This document shows, in pieces, positions 53,488 through 61,717 of a DNA stretch of 64,000 nt; positions within the stretch are counted from its first letter, which is position 1; the number at the start of each line of letters is the position of its first letter. Source of the DNA: Bacteroidota bacterium. GTDB taxonomy: Bacteria > Bacteroidota > Bacteroidia > JAHEXY01. Under the pieces are notes generated by a model that made no database searches, was not told the DNA's origin, and was given only the letters and a program-made list of their open reading frames with translations. Position numbers and translations under genes: made by a program. The stretch is taken from positions 310,001 to 374,000 of the forward strand of contig JAHEXY010000003.1 of assembly GCA_023251875.1 (NCBI GenBank). Direction: 5' to 3'.

Positions 53488-54558
53488 ATGAGAACAATTT
53501 TTTTTCTATTAATACCGGTAATTATGTGGGGTAAACTAGCTGCTCAATTACCACCCATTGCCCAGTCTTTATACAACGAAGCATATAAGCACGATACCAT
53601 ACGAGGGCAATATTGCATAAATAACGGAGCAGTAGCAATGGCAACTGATGATGGTAATTCATTTTATCTTCAATGGTTTCCTATTGGAGAAACACCCGCT
53701 ACTCATCCTTTATTAGTAACAATACATGGAACGGCAGGTAATGCATTTGATGAATTTTACCTTTGGCATCAGTATGCTGCTGCAAAAGGCGTTGGAATTA
53801 TTGCCATGCAATGGTACAGAGGAGACGCTTCGGTTAGTCCGAATGATTATTTTGATGATACTACTTTGTATAATTATATTGACACTGCATTAACACGAAT
53901 ACAATATCCTTTTAATAAAGCTTTTTTTCATGGATTTAGCCGTGGCTCTGCTATCTCTTACGCAATTGCCTTTCGTGATGTGCAAAAGAGCGGTAAAAAT
54001 TATTTTTGCACCATCATGTCTAATTCCGGTAAGCCAGACTCTTCGTATTATTTATATGCGCAAATTAATTCCGGCAATTTTGGACACACATTTTATAATG
54101 GCAAACATTGGGGCGTGTTTTGTGGGGGCCTCGATTCGGGACTACAAACCTGTTGCCAAGCAATGTACGATTCTAAATTATGGGTAGAAGCCAATAATGG
54201 AATAGTTGATTTATTTATTCAAGATCCTAATTTAGGACATGGTGGATTTCAACAAACGCCAGCCTATATAGATTCAGCATTAAATTATTATTTACCTTGT
54301 TACTTCGACACAACCTCAGCTATTGATAATGTACCAAACACTAGTTTCAAAATATTTCCTAATCCTGTAGAAAACAACTTATTTCTAAATATTGAAACAA
54401 ACGACCTAAAAGATATTTATATATATGATTTAGTTGGATTACAAAAAAAATATTTTAAATGCTATGGTAATGAATTAAACATAGATGTTTCAACTTTTCC
54501 CCATGGAATCTACATAATTAAAATCAATAATGAAGTGATAAAGTTTATTAAAAAATAA
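53488..54558 (+). CDS. T9SS-secreted alpha/beta-hydrolase (esterase-like), short paralogue
   Basis: 356 residues with a signal peptide (MRTIFFLLIPVIMWGKLAAQ), a hydrolase domain and a T9SS type A sorting domain (IFPNPVENNLFLNI ... EVIKFIKK). The catalytic elbow is HGFSRGSAIS with Ser151; LGHGGF supplies a candidate catalytic His, and NDYFDDTTLYNYID aligns with NDYF in the paralogue. The domain is clearly related to the head of the 3063-5003 protein (QWYRGDA, NYFC, SNSGKPDSSY) but lacks its Ig-like modules. The substrate is unknown. It follows the RHS gene by 72 bases; a weak AGGC/GCCT hairpin in the gap may end the RHS transcript. Confidence 0.85.
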   Translation: MRTIFFLLIPVIMWGKLAAQLPPIAQSLYNEAYKHDTIRGQYCINNGAVAMATDDGNSFYLQWFPIGETPATHPLLVTIHGTAGNAFDEFYLWHQYAAAKGVGIIAMQWYRGDASVSPNDYFDDTTLYNYIDTALTRIQYPFNKAFFHGFSRGSAISYAIAFRDVQKSGKNYFCTIMSNSGKPDSSYYLYAQINSGNFGHTFYNGKHWGVFCGGLDSGLQTCCQAMYDSKLWVEANNGIVDLFIQDPNLGHGGFQQTPAYIDSALNYYLPCYFDTTSAIDNVPNTSFKIFPNPVENNLFLNIETNDLKDIYIYDLVGLQKKYFKCYGNELNIDVSTFPHGIYIIKINNEVIKFIKK

Positions 54559-54585
54559 TTGCAAACACCCTAACATACAAAAGAG

Positions 54586-56976
54586 CTACTCAATCACCAA
54601 TTTTATACTACTCATATTATCATCACATGTAATTTGAATAAAATAAATTCCGGAAGGTAAATCATGAATATCAGTTTCAATAATTTCATTTTTATTGATG
54701 GTACCTTTTTTAATAATACTTATTTTTTTACCCAATACATTTATGAGTTCAATATTTACATTTTTATTTTCAGAAAGCATTTTTACAAAAACTTTATCTT
54801 TTGCAGGATTGGGATAAATGTTAAATAATTTACTTTGATAAAATGAATTTTGATTATGAGTTATTATATTATCAATACCCTCTAATTCTATACTATAAAA
54901 TCCGGTAGTTGAACCTACCAGTACAGAGCCGTATTCAATAGAAGAAAGAACTTCATTAATTAACCCCGAGTACATCACTTTTAAGGAATCTGCAATTTGA
55001 TAATATTCATAAACATGATGCCCTGCAGCAATATATACCGTATCTGTATTTGATGTATTAATGGCTAATGCATAAGCGGTATTAGTTGATAAAGATAGGG
55101 TATCAATAAAAGAGTAACCGCTATCATGTGAAACTAAAAACTCTCCCTGTTGTACATTATTGATATTGCATCCCCCAACAATATATAATCTTTCAGGCTT
55201 ATCGGGATCAACAATTACATTTCGAAAAGGAATTGAAGCAAAACTATCTATAGCAGGCCCGTAGTTAATTTTATTCCAACTTAATCCTAAATCATTCGAA
55301 CGCCATAAAAAACCGGAATCGGCACAAGCTCCGCTCACAGCAAAAACTAGTGTATCAATATTAGTATAAGAAACCGACAAGCCATTAAAAGAGATATAAT
55401 TGGGGCTCCAAGAAGTGTATGACCAAGTAAGCCCACCATCAGTAGAACGCCATATTCTACTTGCCGTGTCTGAAGCCAAAACAATATCATCAGTGATAAA
55501 TTCTATATCACTGATAAATGTATGCCCTACATTAAACCCGGGAGTATCTACTATAAAACTACCGGGGCCAAGTTTTGTTACTGCAAAACCATACACCCCT
55601 CCTGCAATTACATGTGATGAATCGAATGGAGAAATTTTTATTGCATAATATCTTATACTAGGTATGCTAGATAATGAACTATTCGCTATTGGAAAAATAC
55701 CATATATACTATCCCATTTTTCAGGACCAACAATACTAGCATCTTTATATGCATTTGTAAAGCCTATGCCAAGATCGGTTGTTATATATACTTTACCATT
55801 ACTTTGCGATATTCCATTTATTGTTAAGGCCTCAAGGCCTAAATCTTGTTTATATATAAACGGAGCCGAGTTGTGCGTATAACTATCTTTCGTGTAAATT
55901 TTTTCTCCACCCCCACTCAAAAAAATATATGAAGTATCAGCATATGACATAGCACTTGGCAGTACATTTTTTTGGCTTTGTATCCAGGTATTACCCAAAT
56001 CTGTTGAATAATGATATTTGCTCAAAATCAAATGGCCATTACTTTGTGGAAAATCTATTTTCCATTGCTCACCGTATTCAGTTTTAAACACACTTAAATC
56101 TAATTTTTTTGAACTTGTATTATTGCCCGAAATAGTTGTCCACGTGCTACCGCCATCATAAGAACGATACATTAAAGATTGTGTTTCGCTAGAATCCATA
56201 CCCACAACAAAAATAGTATCTGCTGAAACTGAAAATTGAGGGAGCTTAATATCAGTAATTTTCATTTTTGAGTTAGGCACATTTATTTTAGTATAGTTGG
56301 TTCCATCATATTTCAATAAAAGATTTGCATACATTAAATTATCTACTGTATCAAGTGCCATTAAAATGGGATATCCATTGCTATTATTTACAGCTGTAAT
56401 AGAAATTATTTTTATACTATTCGGATTCGACAGTAAATAATAATTGTTCACATCAATTCTACATTTTAATGAATCGAAGTAATTGGTATCTACTTTGGCT
56501 ATATAGCGTCCTATACAGGCGTACACAAAATAATCTGTCAATTCAACATCTTTAATATTATTTAAAGTATAATTAACCATCCATTGATCAAGAGCTGTTC
56601 TAAAAGAACCCGAGTCTCCATTATCAAAACTAATTTGTACCGATGAAAAAACACCATACAATGTTCTGTTAGCCACCCAACCCTTATGGTTGGTTTGGGT
56701 ATATTGGCTCACTCCCGCCCATCCCCTACCACAATCAAAAAACATGGAATCGTATGGAAAAGGATTATGCCATGTTTGAGCGGCATCATCACTATAAAAA
56801 AAATTATTGGAAGCTTCTGTTCCGCAAAATAACCTATTAGTAGTTCTTGATAAAGTCAGTTCAGTTATTTTACCACCATACAAACCAAGATTACTTCTCT
56901 TGCCTCCAACAGTATCACACTGACTGTACACCAAAAAAGGAAATAAAATAGATAGCAATGCGGCAATTTTTTTCAT
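54586..56976 (-). CDS. T9SS-secreted BNR/sialidase-type beta-propeller protein
   Basis: 796 residues from the ATG at about 56976 (MKKIAALLSILFPFLVYSQ, signal peptide); the upstream frame adds only TTG codons. At least six Asp-box (BNR) repeats are seen, of the S-x-D-x-G-x-[TS]-W type: YSDDAAQTW, SYDGGSTW, STDLGNTW, STDGGLTW, SNDLGLSW and SHDSGYSF. These form a beta-propeller like sialidases or VPS10 proteins, though sialidase catalytic residues (Arg triad) are not obvious. A T9SS type A domain ends it (IYPNPAKDKVFVKML ... SIKLVIE). It is convergent with the short esterase gene. Binding or hydrolase role unknown. Confidence 0.82.
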   Translation of the reverse strand: MKKIAALLSILFPFLVYSQCDTVGGKRSNLGLYGGKITELTLSRTTNRLFCGTEASNNFFYSDDAAQTWHNPFPYDSMFFDCGRGWAGVSQYTQTNHKGWVANRTLYGVFSSVQISFDNGDSGSFRTALDQWMVNYTLNNIKDVELTDYFVYACIGRYIAKVDTNYFDSLKCRIDVNNYYLLSNPNSIKIISITAVNNSNGYPILMALDTVDNLMYANLLLKYDGTNYTKINVPNSKMKITDIKLPQFSVSADTIFVVGMDSSETQSLMYRSYDGGSTWTTISGNNTSSKKLDLSVFKTEYGEQWKIDFPQSNGHLILSKYHYSTDLGNTWIQSQKNVLPSAMSYADTSYIFLSGGGEKIYTKDSYTHNSAPFIYKQDLGLEALTINGISQSNGKVYITTDLGIGFTNAYKDASIVGPEKWDSIYGIFPIANSSLSSIPSIRYYAIKISPFDSSHVIAGGVYGFAVTKLGPGSFIVDTPGFNVGHTFISDIEFITDDIVLASDTASRIWRSTDGGLTWSYTSWSPNYISFNGLSVSYTNIDTLVFAVSGACADSGFLWRSNDLGLSWNKINYGPAIDSFASIPFRNVIVDPDKPERLYIVGGCNINNVQQGEFLVSHDSGYSFIDTLSLSTNTAYALAINTSNTDTVYIAAGHHVYEYYQIADSLKVMYSGLINEVLSSIEYGSVLVGSTTGFYSIELEGIDNIITHNQNSFYQSKLFNIYPNPAKDKVFVKMLSENKNVNIELINVLGKKISIIKKGTINKNEIIETDIHDLPSGIYFIQITCDDNMSSIKLVIE

Positions 56977-57257
56977 AATCAACAAAAATAGTTGAGCATT
57001 TATACTCTAAAAACTGAAAAAGGTTGCATCCAAAAAACATTTCTTTAAATGTAGCTACTAGCTTAAAAAAGACTGTATTCTATCAAAAAATGCTGTATAA
57101 TAGAACATTATCAATCACAAATCATTGGAGACAAAAAATAAAAATAGGGTAAATTATAAGCTTAGTAAAAATAATGAATTGAACTTTAGGCAAATATTGT
57201 TAACATTAAAGTTTTCGATAGAAATGAATAATTTGAATTGATAGTATTGCTCTTAAT

Positions 57258-59489
57258 TTATTTTACAATCTCCATCTTTTTAATATCTACTTGTTTGCCA
57301 TCAACAATTAGTTGATAATAATAAGATCCTGTGGAAAGTGAATTAGCAGGTATTGTAATTTGTCCGGAACCGCTTGTGCTAATAGAGAAGCTTTGTAATA
57401 CTCGTCCATCTATTGTAGTAATAATAATTACTGCGCTTTGCACATTTTTATTAATGCTGTACTTAATGCTCGTACTTTCATTAAATGGATTAGGATAATT
57501 TTGTTCTAATGAAGCATCACAACATTCAGTAATATTTTGAATAGACGAGGTGTTATTGTTATTTGAATTATTTTCTACCAATTGTTCAAGTTTATCTAAA
57601 CGTGTATTTAATGCTGCAATAGCAGAATCTTTTTGGTTCAATATGTTTTGTTGCTCTTTAACTGAATTAATGAGAATATAAAAAAGGGCATTAGCATCAT
57701 AATCCAAGTATTCTGTTTTATTTCCTAATGAATCTTGACTAATAAATTTACCAACAGTGTAAGGCGCTACTTCTTTCATTTCTTGTGCAATTATTCCTAC
57801 AAATTTTTTATCCTTTGGCATACCGGCTTCTCCGGTATAGCTAAACCAAATGGGATGAATTTTTTCTAATACGCTTAAACCATCCGTAAAATCAGTAATA
57901 TCTTTTTTAAGACGTTGGTCCGATGCAATGGCCCAAGTAGCAGAACCTGCTTTGGCAGCAGCATCTGTGCTTAATTGCAATTGATATTCCGGAGCAGAAG
58001 TGCCGATGCCAACATTAGCATTGTTTCCTAAAATTAATGCATTGCTAATACTTACTTTTGAATTATAGCCAATAGCCGTAGCATTTATTATTGTACTATT
58101 ACTTACATCTGAGCCATATCCAAGGCAAGTATTACCAATACCTGTTGTATTTGCCGCACCCGACTGCATTCCTAAAAAAGAATTATAATTACCTGTTGTA
58201 TTGCCATTACCTGCATTGCTTCCTACAAAACAATTATTATCTCCTGTAATATTGGTATAACCCGAGCGAGTCCCAATAAATGTATTTTGATTTCCTGTTG
58301 TGTTATTCCACCCGGCATTAGTGCCATTGTACGTATTTCCAACTCCTGTAGTATTTGAGTAACCTGCACTAAATCCCGTAAATAAATTATACGTACCAGT
58401 AGTATTATTTTTACCGGAACAATAACCCATAAATGTATTTTCTTGCCCAACAGAATTAGAATAACCAGAAGAATCTCCTTGAAAACAATTGTAAGAACCT
58501 GTAGTATTTAAACAACCGGCATTACTTCCCATAAATGTATTATACATGCCAGATGTATTACTTTTACCTGAAAAATAACCATTGAAGGTATTATGCTGCC
58601 CTGTTTTATTATCATAACCTGAATAACTTCCATTGAAGGTATTGCACTCGCCTGTTGTATTGTGCCAGCCAGAACTATAGCCGGTAAAGGTATTATTACT
58701 CGCTGTTGTATTGTTAAGACCACTATTACATCCTGAAAATGTATTACAATATCCTGTAGTATTGTTATAACCAGAAGCGCTTCCACTAAATGAATTATAA
58801 CAACCAGAAGTATTATAATAACCACTTTCATATCCTGAAAACATATTCCAAGATCCTTTAGTATTATTATAACCAGAGTTGCTTCCAGTAAAAACATTAA
58901 AATATCCGGTGGTGTTTTTACTGCCCGATAAACTTCCTAAAAATGTGTTGTGCCGACCAGTAGTATTAGAGTTTCCAGATTGAAATCCAGAAAATGTGTT
59001 GTCTGCTCCAGTTGTGTTGGCATAACCTGCATAAGTTCCATAAAAAGAATTTTTACTTCCTGTGGTGTTTAATTTGCCAGATTGGCTACCACAAAAAGTA
59101 TTTGAAGATGCAGTTGTATTTGAGAATCCGGCATATTGGCCTATAAAGATATTTTCACTTCCAGATGTATTATAGTACCCTGACATATTTCCTAAAAAAG
59201 AATTGCCAAATCCTATATTATTATAATATCCTGAGCCATTTCCAACAAATGTATTATAGTTTCCACTTGTGTTTGAATATCCTGACCAACCTCCAAAAAA
59301 ACTGTTAAAGAATCCACTTGTATCGTTATGCCCTGAATAATTTCCGTTAAAAGTATTGCTGCTACCTGTTGTTATACTGGAACCAGCACCTGTACCTGTT
59401 AAGGTATTGGATTGTGCATTGGCCTCATTGTAATTAAAAAATAAGAAAAGGCATAAAGGCAATATACAGTGGGTTTGTAAGCGTGTCAT
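57258..59489 (-). CDS. Repeat fibre protein with endosialidase-type chaperone domain and T9SS sorting domain
   Basis: 743 residues from the ATG at 59489 (MTRLQTHCILPLCLFLFFN, signal peptide ending near NAQ); an ATG ten codons upstream is possible. About 24 units of 17 residues follow (pattern F-x-G-x-x-[SA]-G-x-x-N-T-[TS]-G-x-x-N-[TS]), a regular beta-roll like the heads of trimeric autotransporters. Next is a chaperone domain of endosialidase type (SDQRLKKDITDFTDGLSVLE, FVGIIAQEMKEVAPY), a coiled coil (NQKDSAIAALNTRLDKLEQL), a Cys-Cys pair, and a T9SS type A domain (YPNPFNESTSIKYSI ... KKMEIVK). The protein is likely a trimeric surface fibre. Placing the sorting domain beyond the chaperone is unusual, because the chaperone normally cleaves itself off. 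Confidence 0.85.
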   Translation of the reverse strand: MTRLQTHCILPLCLFLFFNYNEANAQSNTLTGTGAGSSITTGSSNTFNGNYSGHNDTSGFFNSFFGGWSGYSNTSGNYNTFVGNGSGYYNNIGFGNSFLGNMSGYYNTSGSENIFIGQYAGFSNTTASSNTFCGSQSGKLNTTGSKNSFYGTYAGYANTTGADNTFSGFQSGNSNTTGRHNTFLGSLSGSKNTTGYFNVFTGSNSGYNNTKGSWNMFSGYESGYYNTSGCYNSFSGSASGYNNTTGYCNTFSGCNSGLNNTTASNNTFTGYSSGWHNTTGECNTFNGSYSGYDNKTGQHNTFNGYFSGKSNTSGMYNTFMGSNAGCLNTTGSYNCFQGDSSGYSNSVGQENTFMGYCSGKNNTTGTYNLFTGFSAGYSNTTGVGNTYNGTNAGWNNTTGNQNTFIGTRSGYTNITGDNNCFVGSNAGNGNTTGNYNSFLGMQSGAANTTGIGNTCLGYGSDVSNSTIINATAIGYNSKVSISNALILGNNANVGIGTSAPEYQLQLSTDAAAKAGSATWAIASDQRLKKDITDFTDGLSVLEKIHPIWFSYTGEAGMPKDKKFVGIIAQEMKEVAPYTVGKFISQDSLGNKTEYLDYDANALFYILINSVKEQQNILNQKDSAIAALNTRLDKLEQLVENNSNNNNTSSIQNITECCDASLEQNYPNPFNESTSIKYSINKNVQSAVIIITTIDGRVLQSFSISTSGSGQITIPANSLSTGSYYYQLIVDGKQVDIKKMEIVK
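58128..59351 (-). repeat. 24 x 51-bp tandem coding repeat
   Basis: Each unit encodes 17 residues with conserved Phe, Gly, Ser-Gly, Asn-Thr and Gly positions. Units are diverged in DNA but keep exact length; a degenerate 25th unit follows (TCLGYGSDVSNST). Confidence 0.9.
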
Positions 59490-59802
59490 ATAAGTTGATT
59501 TTAAAAAATATTTAATCAAATTTATATGATTGAGTCTTGGCCGTCAACCACAAATTGGCTAGCATAAAAAATAGACTTTGTTTAATTTGGTCGGTATAAA
59601 TTATGCAACAGTCTAATTATTAATTAGCTGCCAGCATAAAAATGAAACTAATAATACAAATAGATTAGTGTTTATTTAAGTGTTATTCATAATTCCAAAC
59701 TCCCCTTCTCCTTTGGGAGTACCTGTCTCGATTTTTCGGGAAGGATGGGATGAGGCTTGAAAAAAAGAAAATATTGCTTATATCTATAAACTCTATTATT
59801 TA
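59490..59802. other. Intergenic region with a palindromic repeat
   Basis: 313 bases between two minus-strand genes. It carries a diverged GC-rich palindrome at about 59700-59758 (CCCCTTCTCCTTTGGGAG and CTCGATTTTTCGGG). No promoter matching TAnnTTTG was seen, and no small gene. Confidence 0.5.
59700..59758. repeat. GC-rich palindromic repeat, diverged copy
   Basis: Contains CTCCCCTTCTCCTTTGGGAG and then CCTGTCTCGATTTTTCGGGA with a GGATGGGATGAGG end, at the 3' side of the helical repeat gene (59803). It belongs to the same CCCTCTCC/GGGAGAGG family by look, but its stems are imperfect. Confidence 0.6.
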
Positions 59803-61326
59803 TCAAAAGGCTACTTCAATCGAAAAAATTTCAGGATATTCTAATTCCGCTTTTTTCTTGAATACTTCTTCCATAGCAATAGATTGAATTTTACTTTCAA
59901 TCCAAACAAAAATATCAAAACCAAAGGTTGAAAGAACATCTGTTTGCTTACTTTTATCAAGTAAATTATTCTTAAACTCCGAAAATTTTTCTTTCACATC
60001 TTCTTTGTCAAATGAAAAAGAAACATTGTTTAAATGATTGATAAATAATAGCGCTTCAGTAGATAATACATGGTGTCTTTGCAAATACATTCTATTTGAT
60101 TTGAGCATATCGGCAAGTAAATTAAAATCTTTTAATTCAAACAACACCATTAGCTGAAGCAATTTTAATGCATAAAATAAAAATTGCCACTGTTCATTTT
60201 TAACTTCAAGTGTATTTAAAAATGCATGAATTTGCTTGGCTGCTTTTTTATTTTCGCCTCCTAAAAAATAGGCTAAACATAATGAAAATGCCATTCCGGT
60301 ATAAATACGAGAATAATAAACTGGTGATTGAAATACGGGGGAAAGTTTTTTTACCGTTGACTCTGTTAACTGAATCAGTTGGCTTAACTCGCCACGTTTT
60401 AATAATATATCAACTTGGTGTTTATACAAACGATAAATAAAATTAATTTTATCATTTTCTGAACTAGCAATTATTTTCTGTGCACTTTTAAAACTATTTG
60501 CATATTCTTGATACAAATGCTTTTGCTGGCAGCCCAACATGTAAATGGATAAAATATTAAAATAAGTAGACGGAGCTTTTTCTTTCATTTGAGGATTAGC
60601 CTCCCATAATTGCAAATGATCTGATTTTATTTGAAATGCATCTTCTCCTTTTAATACTGCATACAACTGATGCGAAACAAAATAATAATATCGCGAATAA
60701 AATGTTTTAGCCAAGCTATAGTTTTGCAATATTTCCATTGCAATTAAATCATCAATTGCTTTAATATTTTCCTTTGTTTTTACAGACTGATATTGGGTAA
60801 AAAAATTATTGATTTGCAAAAAAAATTTGTAGTAGTTTGTTTGGTTGGCGTATTTTTCCAATGCTTCAACTTTAATTACAATAATTTTATCGAATTGCTC
60901 TTGAATATTTTTAGTATAAATTTTTGAAATTAAGCTTAATGCAATATCACATATTTCAATTGTTTTTAAAAACATTTCATATTTACCGGCAATATTTTGT
61001 GCTTCTTCTAAAACCTCATTACACTCTTTATACATGCCGCTTTCATATAAAACCCTTGCCCTTTTTATTAAGCTAATAACACGATCGTCTATTGGATCAG
61101 ATGAGCGAAATGTTTCTAAAAAACTAAGTAGTGTATTGTATAATTGACGTTTTAAATAAGCAGAGCCCAGTTTAGTAGTATTATCTTCTTTTTGTAATGC
61201 AATAAATAATGAAAATAATGATCCTTCTAATTCATTTTTTTTTATAAATTTTTCAAACTGTAATTTTTCATCCTTTGATAAACTATTAATAAGCCTATTT
61301 AATTTCTCGTTTTGTTGTATACCCAT
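59803..61326 (-). CDS. Cytoplasmic alpha-helical repeat (TPR-like) protein, paralogue B
   Basis: 507 residues, no signal peptide or membrane helix, all-alpha with repeated helix pairs (ARVLYESGMYKECNEVLEEA). N-terminal LNRLINSLSKDEKLQFEKFI and C-terminal AELEYPEIFSIEVAF align with LIKSLSEKEKKIFIKEK and EIAWEQYPSIFEMKF of the gene at 39466-40998. It is divergent from the giant adhesin-like gene at 61718, with 391 bases between their starts. No enzymatic or DNA-binding motif. Function unknown; its place beside a giant repeat protein mirrors that of paralogue A. Confidence 0.75.
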   Translation of the reverse strand: MGIQQNEKLNRLINSLSKDEKLQFEKFIKKNELEGSLFSLFIALQKEDNTTKLGSAYLKRQLYNTLLSFLETFRSSDPIDDRVISLIKRARVLYESGMYKECNEVLEEAQNIAGKYEMFLKTIEICDIALSLISKIYTKNIQEQFDKIIVIKVEALEKYANQTNYYKFFLQINNFFTQYQSVKTKENIKAIDDLIAMEILQNYSLAKTFYSRYYYFVSHQLYAVLKGEDAFQIKSDHLQLWEANPQMKEKAPSTYFNILSIYMLGCQQKHLYQEYANSFKSAQKIIASSENDKINFIYRLYKHQVDILLKRGELSQLIQLTESTVKKLSPVFQSPVYYSRIYTGMAFSLCLAYFLGGENKKAAKQIHAFLNTLEVKNEQWQFLFYALKLLQLMVLFELKDFNLLADMLKSNRMYLQRHHVLSTEALLFINHLNNVSFSFDKEDVKEKFSEFKNNLLDKSKQTDVLSTFGFDIFVWIESKIQSIAMEEVFKKKAELEYPEIFSIEVAF

Positions 61327-61717
61327 CTTTATTGCATAATGATTTTCTTAAAAATAGTAATAAATGCATCCCCAAATACATCTTTCATAGTATTTATGGC
61401 TTACTTTATGGCTTAAAATAGAAATAATAAGGCTTACTTTGTGATTAAATAAATCTCTTTAATTTAAAAAACACCCTTCCCCCAATCATAAGCCATTGTT
61501 ACTAACAATATATTCACTTTTAATATTTTAAAATAAAAACATCCCTTTTTTTACCTCATTTTATTTCAAAAATCTAATAAACTGTGATTGCATATTTTCT
61601 GCAATTAATATATTATCACTTAAACCCTTTAATTAGCCTGTTTTCAAATAAAAAACAGACCCTTAATTGTAACTAAAATAGTTGAAATTACGTATAAAGC
61701 ACTAATATAAATTGTAA
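61327..61717. other. Divergent intergenic region
   Basis: 391 AT-rich bases between the helical repeat gene (minus) and the adhesin-like gene (plus). TGTGATTG at 61583-61590 also occurs upstream of the genes at 39466, 41178 and 56976. No strong hairpin or TAnnTTTG element was seen. Confidence 0.4.

Noticed and set aside
3063-54558. SusC/SusD polysaccharide utilization locus
   Set aside because: There is one TonB receptor and no SusD-like lipoprotein, and the glycan-type proteins are scattered over both strands.
58128-59351. Regularly spaced short repeats that might suggest a CRISPR array
   Set aside because: The 51-bp period is fully coding, repeats are diverged in DNA, and there are no unique spacers or cas genes.
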